Part shown: positions 7,736 through 15,368 of the stretch, piece after piece | Layout: each line of letters starts with the position of its first letter | Position numbering within the stretch: position 1 is the stretch's first letter | From: Acetobacteraceae bacterium | GTDB taxonomy: Bacteria > Pseudomonadota > Alphaproteobacteria > Acetobacterales > Acetobacteraceae | Direction: 5' to 3' | Assembly (NCBI GenBank): GCA_030039695.1 | Contig: JASHVB010000300.1 | Coordinates: 1 to 22,488 of the forward strand | Length of the DNA stretch: 22,488 nucleotides | Program-made: the position numbers and the translations under genes | The notes under the pieces: model-generated | Told to the model about the DNA's origin: nothing | The model's database searches: none | What the model saw: the letters and a program-made list of their open reading frames with translations, nothing else

Positions 7736-8101
7736 ATGTCAGTTGCCACCGACGGCATTGCCGTTCTTACCGAACTCAATCGCAACTTTATCCGTTCGGT
7801 AGAACAGGCGGATGTCGGCTGGTTCCGGGAGCACCTCGGCGATGATTTCATAAATACCAATCCCGACGGGTCGCTCGTCGATAAGCCGTCGTTCCTGGCG
7901 CAGATCGCCCGCGGGTCGGCGGTGCGGCAAATCGTCGCGCACGAGGTGATGGTGCGCCTGCTGGGTGATTTCGCGATCATCCACGCCAGGACGAGCTACG
8001 TGAAGCCTGATGGCAGTGCCGGCGAAGGTCGCTACACCGATGACTGGCAGCTGCGCGATGGCGCGTGGAAATGCGTGTCCGCACATGTCACACGGCGCTG
8101 A
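7736..8101 (+). CDS. SnoaL/NTF2-like domain protein (DUF4440 type)
   Basis: A 121-residue single-domain protein with the cone-shaped NTF2-like fold pattern. An N-terminal helix (VLTELNRNFIRSVEQADVGWFREHL) leads into DDFINTNPDGSLVDKPSFL, then beta strands VMVRLLGDFAIIHARTSYV and the closing DDWQLRDGAWKCVSAHVTR. This layout is typical of DUF4440/SnoaL-like proteins, which include small cyclases, isomerases and uncharacterised binding proteins. GGAGGG lies about eight bases before the ATG. It sits 45 bases after the SDR and directly abuts the next gene (stop and start adjacent). A role as isomerase or dehydratase next to the two dehydrogenases is inference. Confidence 0.8.
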   Translation: MSVATDGIAVLTELNRNFIRSVEQADVGWFREHLGDDFINTNPDGSLVDKPSFLAQIARGSAVRQIVAHEVMVRLLGDFAIIHARTSYVKPDGSAGEGRYTDDWQLRDGAWKCVSAHVTRR

Positions 8102-9511
8102 ATGCGTGCGCGAGGACTAACGAAACTGCGTCTTTCCCGACGCCGTCTCCTGCAAGCATCAGCCGGCGCCGTGGTGATGGCCGGCGGGCACGTCCGTGCG
8201 GCGACGTTTGTGCCGTCCTATATTGCGGGCGCCCGCGACGAAGCAGGACGGTTCGCCGGCGGTACCGAAATGCGCCAGCTGGTTGCGCATGCCGGCAAGC
8301 TCTACGCGGGTAACGGCTACTGGGAAGACCGGCCCGGGTGGGAGGGCTGGCAAGGTCCGCAAATTCTTGTTCTTGATGCGCCCAACATGCGCTGGCAGGT
8401 CGACCATGCATTCGATGAGCGACGACCGAATGGCCGCCGCCGCGACCTCGCGGTTAGCGCATTAGCCTCGGTCATGTTCAGTACCGACGGCGCCGGCCAC
8501 GCGCTCGCGCGACCGGTCTCGGTACTGCTCGCCTCTACGTGGGATCTTACCGGCGCCTCGCGTGTCTTCGCCCGATATGACGCAAACGGAACATGGAGCG
8601 CGACGACGCTCGCGCACGATCCGACGGCACCGGATTTTCTGCCGCAAATTCGCGCCTTCGGCACGCACCGTGACCAGGTGAGCGGTATCGATCTGGTGTT
8701 CGCTGGACAAATGCCGCACGGCATTTTTGCAGGTCACTACGACACCACCGTGTCCGGCCAGATCCGCTGGGCGGCGGTACCCGAGTTGGATGCATCGTCG
8801 GTGTCGACTGAGTTTCCCGGCCTGACCGGCCGCCTCCGCGTCAGCAGCTTCGCCGAAACGAACGGTCGCCTCTATGTCGCCGTCGGACAACAGATTTTTG
8901 AACGGGTCGACGGTACGACGCCGCGGTGGCGTCTGGTCTACACCAACCCTCGTCCCGGACATTCCGAAACCGGCCTGCGCGGGCTGACGGCGATCGGCGG
9001 AGGCGCGCTGCTCGCTGCAGTCGAGGGCAACGCGGCCCGGATCGTACGCATTGATCCGCGGTACGGTACGGAAACGACCGAGCTCGAACTGGCCGCTTTC
9101 CTCGCACGCCAATGGAGCGTGCGGGCCAATTACATCATCGCCGCCTACAACGACATGACGACGGTCGCCCTTCCGCGACGCGGTAACGCGATCCTACTCG
9201 GCCTGGAGGCATTTGTGCCGCGCACTGCGTCGGTTCCCATCGGACACGGCGTCGTCGATGTCGGTTATGGCCAGGTGGAAAGCGGGGCGTGGTACCTGGT
9301 CCGTTGGCCCGACCGCCGCTACGACCTGCATCAGATCAGCGCTCCGTTCCCGCATCCCCTGGTAGCGACCCGGTCAATCTGTCTTTCGCCATTTCCCGGC
9401 GATGGCGACGCGATCTATTTCGCCGGCTACGACGCCAACAAGGCACCCGCGCACAATACCGCATGGATCGCGTGCACGACATTGGATGCGGCGCTTGGAG
9501 GGGGGCGCTGA
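8102..9511 (+). CDS. Tat-exported, propeller-like protein of unknown function
   Basis: A 469-residue protein that I do not recognise. The N-terminus is a twin-arginine signal: SRRRLLQ at residues 12-18, a short hydrophobic stretch, and a probable cleavage site near HVRA-AT (33/34). The mature part has recurrent short beta-rich units of the kind KLYAGNGYW, RLYVAVGQQIF, ALLAAVEG and AIYFAGYD, spaced some 45-60 residues apart, which suggests a six- or seven-bladed beta-propeller. No Cys-rich, heme or metal motif stands out. Tat export implies folding, possibly with a cofactor, before transport to the periplasm. The ATG directly follows the SnoaL-like gene's stop, so translation is probably coupled. 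It ends three bases before the dnaB stop on the other strand. Confidence 0.8.
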   Translation: MRARGLTKLRLSRRRLLQASAGAVVMAGGHVRAATFVPSYIAGARDEAGRFAGGTEMRQLVAHAGKLYAGNGYWEDRPGWEGWQGPQILVLDAPNMRWQVDHAFDERRPNGRRRDLAVSALASVMFSTDGAGHALARPVSVLLASTWDLTGASRVFARYDANGTWSATTLAHDPTAPDFLPQIRAFGTHRDQVSGIDLVFAGQMPHGIFAGHYDTTVSGQIRWAAVPELDASSVSTEFPGLTGRLRVSSFAETNGRLYVAVGQQIFERVDGTTPRWRLVYTNPRPGHSETGLRGLTAIGGGALLAAVEGNAARIVRIDPRYGTETTELELAAFLARQWSVRANYIIAAYNDMTTVALPRRGNAILLGLEAFVPRTASVPIGHGVVDVGYGQVESGAWYLVRWPDRRYDLHQISAPFPHPLVATRSICLSPFPGDGDAIYFAGYDANKAPAHNTAWIACTTLDAALGGGR

Positions 9512-9514
9512 CGG

Positions 9515-11014
9515 CTACCCCGCGAACTCGCCGTGCACCAGATCCAGATCGGCGAAGCGCGTGAACTCTGCTTCGAAGAACAGCGCAATGCTCCCCGTCG
9601 GCCCGTGGCGCTGCTTGGCAATGATCAGGTCCGCCTTGTTATGCGCCCGCTCCATGTCCTGCTTCCACTTATCGACCGCGGCATGGAACTTCTCGTCATT
9701 TTCGAACCGTGCCAGCTGCGGTTCACGCTGCTCCAGATAATACTCCTCGCGATACAGGAACATCACCGAGTCGGCATCCTGCTCAATCGTTCCCGACTCG
9801 CGCAGATCGGAAAGCTGCGGCCGCTTGTCTTCGCGATTTTCCACCTGCCGCGAGAGCTGTGACAGCGCCAGCACTGGCACTTCCAGTTCCTTGGCGATCG
9901 CCTTCAGTCCTTGGGTGATCTGACTGATTTCCAGCACGCGGTTCTCCGGCTTCGTTCCGGCGGCGGGTCGCATCAGTTGCAGATAATCGACCACGATCAG
10001 CGCCAGCCCCTTGGTGCGCTTCAGCCGCCGGGCACGTGTTCGCATCGCCGACAGGGTCAAGGCCGGCGTATCGTCGATTTCGATGGGTAGCCCCTGCAAC
10101 GTGCGGCTCACCTGGACGAAGCGGTCGAAATCGCGCTGATGAATATCGCCTTTGCGGATTCGGTCGCTCGAGACCTGCGCTTCCTCGCTCAGCAGGCGCG
10201 TCGCCAATTGCTCGGCACTCATTTCCAACGAGAAGATCGCAATGCAGCGCTTCGCCAGGGCGTTCGGATCGTGGGAGCGGGCTTCCGCCAGCAGCGCCTT
10301 GGCGGCGCCGAAGCCGATCTTGGTGGCGAGGGCGGTCTTTCCCATACCGGGGCGGCCGGCGAGGATCACCAGGTCCGATGGATGCATCCCGCCGGTTTTC
10401 GCATCCAGATCACGCAGGCCAGTGGTCAGGCCGGATACGTGACCGGAGCGATGGAACGCGCGCTCGGCGCCGTGGATCGCCTCGACCAGCGCTTTCTCAA
10501 AGGTGATGAATCCGCCGCTGGTGTTGCCGCGCGTCGCGAGATCGAACAGCGATTGCTCCGCGGCTTCGATCTGCTGCGTGCCGCCAAAGTCGCTGTCGGC
10601 GCCGAAGGCATGGTTGACCACGGTCTCGCCGATGTCGATCAACTGCCGGCGCAGCCAGGCGTCGTGGATCGCGCGGCCATACTCGCCGGCGTTGATGATG
10701 CCGACCATCGCGGTGAGAAGCTGCGCGAGGTACGCGGTGCCGCCGACTTCTTCCAGAATGCCGGAATGTTCGAATTCGGCCTTTAGGGTGACCGCGTCGG
10801 CGAGCTGACCGGCCTCGATGCGGCGTGCGATCGCGTGATAAATGCGACCATGGATCGCATCGGCGAAGTGGCCGGCCTCGAGAAACTCGGAGACGCGCTC
10901 ATACGCCCGGTTGTTGGCAAGCAGCGCGCCGAGCAGTGCTTGTTCCGCCTGCATATTCGATGGCGGCACGCGCTGCGACACGCCGACCAGGGGCGAATCG
11001 ACGATGGTGTTCAT
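9515..11014 (-). CDS. dnaB: Replicative DNA helicase DnaB
   Basis: A 499-residue hexameric 5'-3' helicase that unwinds DNA at the replication fork. The N-terminal helical domain covers about residues 20-125 (NMQAEQALLGALL, HGRIYHAI). The RecA-like motor shows Walker A GRPGMGKT (220-227), FSLEMSAEQLA with catalytic Glu264, Walker B LIVVDYLQL with Asp343, and the C-terminal SQLSRQVE, SDLRESGTIEQDAD and VMFLYREEYY motifs. The ATG at 11014 gives the normal length. An in-frame extension to 11173 is Pro/Arg-rich and unlike the family. TAGACT lies only eight bases before this ATG, suggesting a leaderless or near-leaderless transcript. The gene is single and convergent with the exported-protein gene. 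Confidence 0.96.
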   Translation of the reverse strand: MNTIVDSPLVGVSQRVPPSNMQAEQALLGALLANNRAYERVSEFLEAGHFADAIHGRIYHAIARRIEAGQLADAVTLKAEFEHSGILEEVGGTAYLAQLLTAMVGIINAGEYGRAIHDAWLRRQLIDIGETVVNHAFGADSDFGGTQQIEAAEQSLFDLATRGNTSGGFITFEKALVEAIHGAERAFHRSGHVSGLTTGLRDLDAKTGGMHPSDLVILAGRPGMGKTALATKIGFGAAKALLAEARSHDPNALAKRCIAIFSLEMSAEQLATRLLSEEAQVSSDRIRKGDIHQRDFDRFVQVSRTLQGLPIEIDDTPALTLSAMRTRARRLKRTKGLALIVVDYLQLMRPAAGTKPENRVLEISQITQGLKAIAKELEVPVLALSQLSRQVENREDKRPQLSDLRESGTIEQDADSVMFLYREEYYLEQREPQLARFENDEKFHAAVDKWKQDMERAHNKADLIIAKQRHGPTGSIALFFEAEFTRFADLDLVHGEFAG

Positions 11015-11022
11015 GGCGGGCG

Positions 11023-11028
11023 AGTCTA
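11023..11028 (-). promoter_or_regulatory. -10-like element directly before dnaB
   Basis: TAGACT on the minus strand ends eight bases before the dnaB ATG, and no Shine-Dalgarno sequence is present. A similar element precedes the M20 gene by seven bases, so a -10 box with a start site at or near the ATG is proposed. No convincing -35 box is seen. Confidence 0.35.
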
Positions 11029-11146
11029 GCGGCAGTGCCCCCGCCCCGCACGATGTGACTAGCGGGGATAAGGGTGGATAGCGGGGACGCCTGTCGGGCG
11101 CAGGTCGTGGCCAGACGCGCAGTGGCGAAGCGATCCCTGGCGGGCG

Positions 11147-11174
11147 ATTGCGCGGTCGCGGCGCGCCGCGCAAT
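11147..11174 (-). terminator. Hairpin after the molybdopterin oxidoreductase gene
   Basis: ATTGCGCGG (11147-11155) and CCGCGCAAT (11166-11174) form a 9-bp perfect stem with a 10-base loop, beginning five bases after the stop codon of the minus-strand oxidoreductase gene. No T-tract follows, so the termination role rests on position and stem strength. The rest of 11015-11179 shows only the dnaB promoter area. Confidence 0.45.
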
Positions 11175-11179
11175 GATCA

Positions 11180-13183
11180 CTACCACGCAGCCACGTCCAG
11201 CCAGGTGCTCTGATACGTGGCGCCGGCGCCCATGTCGGTGAAGCGGTCGTCGCACAGCATGTTCACGGTCCCGGACACCGCTTCATCATCCGGGCGTTGG
11301 CCGGGGACCAGCACGACGCCGGGTTGCACCTCATCGCGCACGCGCAGGATCAGACCGACCTGGCCGCGTTCGTTGAACAGCCGCACGCGCGTGCCGTCGG
11401 TCAGGTTGCGGGCGGCGGCGTCGGCGGGATGCAGCACACAGAACGGCGGGCCTTCACGGCCACGCAGGAACGCGACGCCGGAGAACGCCGTATGACTCTG
11501 GAAATATCCTGGTGCGGTGAGCAGTCGCAACTTGCCGTCCGGCGCAGGCTCGTGCTGCCAGTCGGGCATGGGTGGCAGGCCCTGTGCTTCCAGCGACGGC
11601 GAATAGAATTCCAGCTTGCCGGACGGCGTTCGGAATTCCTGTCCGTTCTCGGGTGCGATCGACACGGGACCTGCGTCCCACAGCCCGTCGGGATCGTAAG
11701 CGGCCGCCGCACCGCGCGCGCCGCGGAACATCTCGCGCAGGATTTCGCGCTCGGACATGCGGAACACCGGGTCCTGCAAACCCATGCGCTGTGCCAGCGT
11801 CTGCGCGAGACGCAAGTTCGACCACGCCTCGCCCTGCGGCTCGACGGCGCGATGACTGAACTGCATGTAGTAAGTGCCATAGGCGCGAAAGAAGTCCTCG
11901 GTCTCGAGGTAGGTCGCCGCGGGCAGGACGATGTCAGCATAGCGCGCAGTGACCGACAGGAACGGATCATGCACCACGGTGAACAGGTCGTCGCGGGACA
12001 GGCCCTGGCGGATCTTGGCGGAGTTGGGGCAGGTGATCGCGGGGTTGTTGGCAGCGATGAACAAGCCATGGATCGACGGCTCGCGCAGCTCCAACAGCGC
12101 TTCGCCGAGTCGCAGGTGGTTCACCGTGCGCGTCTCGGCGGGGCCAGACGGCTTGCGCACGGCATTGTAATTCAACTCGAACGATGCCGCGGTGGCCAGC
12201 AAGGCGCCGCCGCCGTAACGGCCATACGCGCCGGTGACACCGGGCAGCAAGGCCACGGTGCGCAGCGCCTGCCCGCCGTGGACGAAGCGGGTCATACCCC
12301 AGCCCAGGCGGATGAACGACGTCTTCGCCCCGCCGTACATCGCGGCGAAACGCTCGATGTCGGCGGCGGGAACTCCAGTGATTGCCGCCACGCGATCGGG
12401 CGTGAAGCGCGGCAGCACGTTACGTTCCACACGGTCGAAGCCCATGGTGTGCCGCGCGAGGTAATCGCGATCGCACGTGCCGTCGCGCACCAGGATGTGC
12501 ATGACCCCCAACGCCAGCGCCGCATCGGTGCCGACGCGGATCGGGATATACCAATCCGCCGCCTGGGCCGAACGCGTGCGGCGCGGGTCGATCGTCACCA
12601 GTTTCACGCCGCGCTTGCGCGCCGCCTCGACCTTCGCCCAGAAATGCACGTTGGTGGCGAACAGATCGGAACCCCAGCAGACAATCAGGTCGGATTGCGC
12701 AACGGATTCCGGATCGGCCCCGCCGATCGGGCCGACGGTCGCGTCCCAGGCGGCCTCGCTGCAACTGTCGCAGACAGTACCGGCCCACAAGCGGCTGGTG
12801 CCGAGTGCATGAAACAGCCCGTTCAGCAGTCCGCGATTCATCAGTCCCTGGTGCGCGCTGTAGGCATAGCCGAGCAGAGCGAGCGGCCCCGATTCGGCGA
12901 TAATCGACTGCCAGCGAGAGGTGATTTCGTCGAGCGCTGCATCCCACGTGATGGGCGCGAAGCGCCCTTCGCCCTTCGTGCCGGCACGACGCAGCGGGGT
13001 CCTCAAGCGCTCCGGCGAGTGCACAAGCTCCGCGTCGCGGTTGACCTTGCCGCAGGCGAAGCCGGCCGTGAAAGGCTGCTCGGGATCACCGTCCACGCGG
13101 ATGATGCGGCCGTTTTCCACATGCGCCAACAAGGAGCACATGTCGGGACAATCATGCCCGCAAACCACCCGAACCGTCGTCAC
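11180..13183 (-). CDS. Molybdopterin-dependent oxidoreductase with 4Fe-4S site
   Basis: A 667-residue catalytic subunit of the DMSO reductase superfamily (COG0243-like). The N-terminal 4Fe-4S motif is Cys8-x3-Cys12-x3-Cys16-x27-Cys44. The molybdopterin domains show DLIVCWGSDLFATNVHFW, KLVTIDPRRTRSAQAADWYIPIRVGTDAALALG (in parts) and VHDPFLSVTARYADIVLPAATYLE. The C-terminal dinucleotide-binding domain shows LHPADAAARNLTDGTRVRLFNERG. Near the expected metal-ligand region the sequence reads GTVCDSCSEAAW (136-147); no in-frame selenocysteine codon is needed. There is no Tat signal and no neighbouring iron-sulfur or membrane subunit, so a cytoplasmic enzyme with a separate electron partner is inferred. 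The GTG start has GGAG seven bases upstream. Its substrate is unknown; calling it a formate dehydrogenase would be unsupported. Confidence 0.88.
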   Translation of the reverse strand: MTTVRVVCGHDCPDMCSLLAHVENGRIIRVDGDPEQPFTAGFACGKVNRDAELVHSPERLRTPLRRAGTKGEGRFAPITWDAALDEITSRWQSIIAESGPLALLGYAYSAHQGLMNRGLLNGLFHALGTSRLWAGTVCDSCSEAAWDATVGPIGGADPESVAQSDLIVCWGSDLFATNVHFWAKVEAARKRGVKLVTIDPRRTRSAQAADWYIPIRVGTDAALALGVMHILVRDGTCDRDYLARHTMGFDRVERNVLPRFTPDRVAAITGVPAADIERFAAMYGGAKTSFIRLGWGMTRFVHGGQALRTVALLPGVTGAYGRYGGGALLATAASFELNYNAVRKPSGPAETRTVNHLRLGEALLELREPSIHGLFIAANNPAITCPNSAKIRQGLSRDDLFTVVHDPFLSVTARYADIVLPAATYLETEDFFRAYGTYYMQFSHRAVEPQGEAWSNLRLAQTLAQRMGLQDPVFRMSEREILREMFRGARGAAAAYDPDGLWDAGPVSIAPENGQEFRTPSGKLEFYSPSLEAQGLPPMPDWQHEPAPDGKLRLLTAPGYFQSHTAFSGVAFLRGREGPPFCVLHPADAAARNLTDGTRVRLFNERGQVGLILRVRDEVQPGVVLVPGQRPDDEAVSGTVNMLCDDRFTDMGAGATYQSTWLDVAAW

Positions 13184-13259
13184 CCGTTATCTCCATGGTA
13201 CGCCGTCCTTATTGTGCCAGCTTCGTGCGTTGACACGGAAGGTCCGCTTGCACCTCGAT

Positions 13260-13320
13260 GGCCGGACCAATCAGCGGCCGGCCGCTTGCAGCATGCCGCC
13301 ACATCGGGGATCGTCCGGCC
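13260..13320. promoter_or_regulatory. Nested inverted repeats in the oxidoreductase / CoA-transferase divergent region
   Basis: The 155-base region between the two divergent genes holds an outer 8-bp repeat GGCCGGAC (13260-13267) / GTCCGGCC (13313-13320) and, inside it, the perfect 14-bp palindrome AGCGGCCGGCCGCT (13273-13286). Their place just before the CoA-transferase ribosome binding site suits an operator. The very high GC makes chance palindromes more likely. Confidence 0.4.
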
Positions 13321-13338
13321 CGTCTTGGGGAGCTGGCC

Positions 13339-14517
13339 ATGTCCGGACCGCTACACGGCTTTCGCATCATTGACCTGACGTCGAACATCTCCGGCCCGCT
13401 GGCGACGATGATTCTGGCGGACCAGGGCGCGGATGTGATCAAGGTGGAACCGCCGCACGGCGGCGATCACACCCGCGCCTCGGCGAATCGCCGCGGCGGG
13501 CTCTCGGCCTCGTTTCTCAACAACAACCGCAACAAGCGCTCGATCGCTCTGGATTTGAAGAACGACGCGGCGCGCGACGCGGTGTTGAAATTATGCGCGA
13601 CCGCCGACGTATTCATCCAGAATTTCCGCCCTGGCGTGGCAGAGCGCATGGGCCTGGGCGAGGCGGCGGTGCGCAGGGCGGCGCCAAAAATCATCTACGT
13701 GTCGATCAGCGGGTTTGGCGAGCGCGGGCCGTACGCGGCGAAGCCGGCCTATGATCCCGTGGTGCAGGCGCTGTCCAGCCTCGCGACTATCCAGGCCGGA
13801 TCGGACACCGAGCGGCCGCGTCTGGTGCGCACCATCCTGCCGGACAAGCTGACCGCGGTGACGGCATCGCAGGCCATCACCGCGGCGCTGCTCGCGCGCG
13901 CGCGAACTGGCCAGGGCCAGCATGTGCAGCTTACGATGCTGGACGTCATGCTGCAGTTCCTTTGGAGCTCCGACATGGCCGGACAGACCTTTGTCGGCGA
14001 CGAGAAGTCCCAGGCGGAGACTGCGAGCGCGATCGACCTGATCTATGCGACCGCCGACGGGTATATCAGCGCAGCGGTGCAGACCAACAAGCAGTGGGAG
14101 GGGCTGACGCGCGCCTTGGACCATCCGGAATGGCTGTCCGATCACCGTTTCCGCACGCCGGCGCTGCGGCAGCAGAACATCGATGAACGGCTGCGCCTGA
14201 CACAGGAGACGCTGCTGACCCGCTCGTCCGCCGAATGGCTCGAACGGCTGACGGCTGAGGACGTGCCATGTGCGCCGGTGCTGACGCGCAGTCAGGTGAT
14301 CCGGCATCCACAGGTGGTCGCGAACGAGACGCTGGTCGAGACGGATCATCCGGCCGCCGGACGGCTGCGACAGACACGCTCGGCCGCACGCTTCTCCGCC
14401 ACGCCGGCGTCAATTCGGTTTGGGGCGCCGGCCCTGGGCGAACACACCGATGCGATATTGGGCGAGCTTGGGTATTCGACCGCCGAGATCGCCATGCTGA
14501 AAGGGTTTGGTGCATGA
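13339..14517 (+). CDS. Class III (CaiB/BaiF-type) CoA-transferase
   Basis: A 392-residue family III CoA-transferase that moves CoA between carboxylic acids, or a related racemase-like enzyme. Family markers are the opening GFRIIDLTSNISGPLATMILADQGADVIKVEPPHGGD (in parts), FLNNNRNKRSIALDLK, DVFIQNFRPGVAERMGLG, and SGFGERGPYAAKPAYDPVVQAL with Asp139, the residue that aligns with the catalytic Asp of the family. The C-terminal segment PCAPVLTRSQVIRHPQV is also typical. The length is normal. The ATG at 13339 has GGGGAG eight bases upstream, and homology starts directly at GFRIIDLT. It overlaps the GST gene by four bases. It probably activates or recycles a carboxylic acid intermediate of the neighbouring catabolic genes. 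Confidence 0.93.
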   Translation: MSGPLHGFRIIDLTSNISGPLATMILADQGADVIKVEPPHGGDHTRASANRRGGLSASFLNNNRNKRSIALDLKNDAARDAVLKLCATADVFIQNFRPGVAERMGLGEAAVRRAAPKIIYVSISGFGERGPYAAKPAYDPVVQALSSLATIQAGSDTERPRLVRTILPDKLTAVTASQAITAALLARARTGQGQHVQLTMLDVMLQFLWSSDMAGQTFVGDEKSQAETASAIDLIYATADGYISAAVQTNKQWEGLTRALDHPEWLSDHRFRTPALRQQNIDERLRLTQETLLTRSSAEWLERLTAEDVPCAPVLTRSQVIRHPQVVANETLVETDHPAAGRLRQTRSAARFSATPASIRFGAPALGEHTDAILGELGYSTAEIAMLKGFGA

Positions 14518-15221
14518 TCGATTTCTACTACTGGCCGACGCCGAACGGCTGGAAGGTCTCCATTATGCTCGAGGAGACCGGACTGCCGTACAAGATGATG
14601 GCGGTGAACATCGGCAAGGGCGACCAGTTCAAGCCGGAGTTCATGGCGATCAGTCCAAACAATCGTATGCCGGCGATCGTCGATCACGACGCGCCGGATG
14701 GACCGCTGCCAATTTTCGAATCCGGCGCGATACTGCTGCATCTGGCAGAGAAATCAGGGCGCTTCACGCCGACTGATCGCGTCGGGCGGAAAGAAATGAT
14801 GGAGTGGTTGTTCTGGCAAGTCGGCAATCTCGGGCCGATGGCGGGTCAGCTCAGCCATTTCGTCAATTATGCGCAGGGGGAGCATGCATATTCGAAGCAA
14901 CGCTACGCGAATGAGTACAATCGATGTCTTGGTGTGCTGGAACGACGCCTGGAAGGGCGCGAGTGGATCGTCGGAGACGCCTATTCGATTGCCGATATCA
15001 TCTCCTGGCCGTGGGTGCTGATCGCCAGGCCGCTGGGGCAGGCGCTGGACGAATTTCCCAACGTCTCTCGCTGGCGCGATACGATCAAGCAGCGTCCGGC
15101 GGTGCAGCGGGGTGTTGATCTCGGGAAAGAGCTGCGGCGGACCGAGCCGCGGAATGAGGAAGAACGCCGCATGCTGTTCAATCAGACGGCGCGGAGCGTC
15201 GCAGAGCAGGTGGGGCGATGA
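14514..15221 (+). CDS. Glutathione S-transferase family protein (YghU/YfcG-like)
   Basis: A 235-residue cytosolic-type GST. The thioredoxin-like N-terminal domain (about 1-82) opens with FYYWPTPNGWKVSIMLEE, and has the cis-proline at Pro53 (NNRMPAIVDHD) and the glutathione-binding Glu69-Ser70 (IFESGAILLHLAEK). The helical C-terminal domain contains the N-capping segment DAYSIADIISWPWV. The PTPNGWKV start and the ISPNNRMPAI segment resemble the Ure2p/YghU/YfcG group, many of which act as disulfide reductases. The ATG overlaps the CoA-transferase stop (ATGA), so the two are translationally coupled. A role in handling an electrophilic or peroxide intermediate of the same pathway is inference. 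Confidence 0.9.
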   Translation: MIDFYYWPTPNGWKVSIMLEETGLPYKMMAVNIGKGDQFKPEFMAISPNNRMPAIVDHDAPDGPLPIFESGAILLHLAEKSGRFTPTDRVGRKEMMEWLFWQVGNLGPMAGQLSHFVNYAQGEHAYSKQRYANEYNRCLGVLERRLEGREWIVGDAYSIADIISWPWVLIARPLGQALDEFPNVSRWRDTIKQRPAVQRGVDLGKELRRTEPRNEEERRMLFNQTARSVAEQVGR

Positions 15222-15241
15222 GTTGACAGAACCTCCCCGGC

Positions 15242-15289
15242 GCTTCGCGCGGGCCGAGACGCGACAGCATCGAGGGTGAGGCGCGAAGC
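15242..15289. repeat. 9-bp inverted repeat between convergent GST and TauD genes
   Basis: GCTTCGCGC (15242-15250) and GCGCGAAGC (15281-15289) are perfectly complementary and separated by 30 bases. Overlapping it, GGTGAGG (15275-15281) can instead pair with CCTCACC (15314-15320). The two pairings exclude each other. The location after two convergent genes suggests a transcript-end structure. Confidence 0.5.
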
Positions 15290-15311
15290 ACGGATAAGGC
15301 AGTGACGTTGG

Positions 15312-15362
15312 TCCCTCACCCGCGTCGCTGCGGTCCGCTAGCTCTCCCGCGACGCGCGAGAG
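15312..15362 (-). repeat. REP-like element, copy 2, after the TauD gene
   Basis: A 51-base element read on the minus strand from CTCTCGCGCG to GGGTGAGGGA. It contains the imperfect hairpin CTCTC...GAGAG (15342-15362). It aligns along its whole length with the element at 18388-18439, in the same orientation, and lies six bases past the TauD stop. It could act as a terminator or 3' stabiliser of the four-gene transcript. Confidence 0.55.
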
Positions 15363-15368
15363 ATCGTG

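Noticed and set aside
11015..11173. An N-terminal extension of DnaB
   Set aside because: The added 53 residues are Pro/Arg-rich and not part of the family; the ATG at 11014 gives the usual length.
13205..13220. A sigma54-like TGGCAC upstream of the molybdopterin oxidoreductase gene (minus strand)
   Set aside because: The -12 half with TTGC at the fixed distance is missing; the sequence there is GGACG.
13230..13258. TTGACA as -35 of a CoA-transferase promoter
   Set aside because: The -35 box is perfect, but no A/T-containing -10 box occurs 16-18 bases downstream (CCTCGA region), so no promoter is claimed.
11297..13378. A 693-codon open frame on the plus strand
   Set aside because: It is antisense to the molybdopterin oxidoreductase gene, whose motifs are intact. 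The translated sequence is Arg/Gln/Ala-rich with no family likeness, as expected for a shadow frame in GC-rich DNA.
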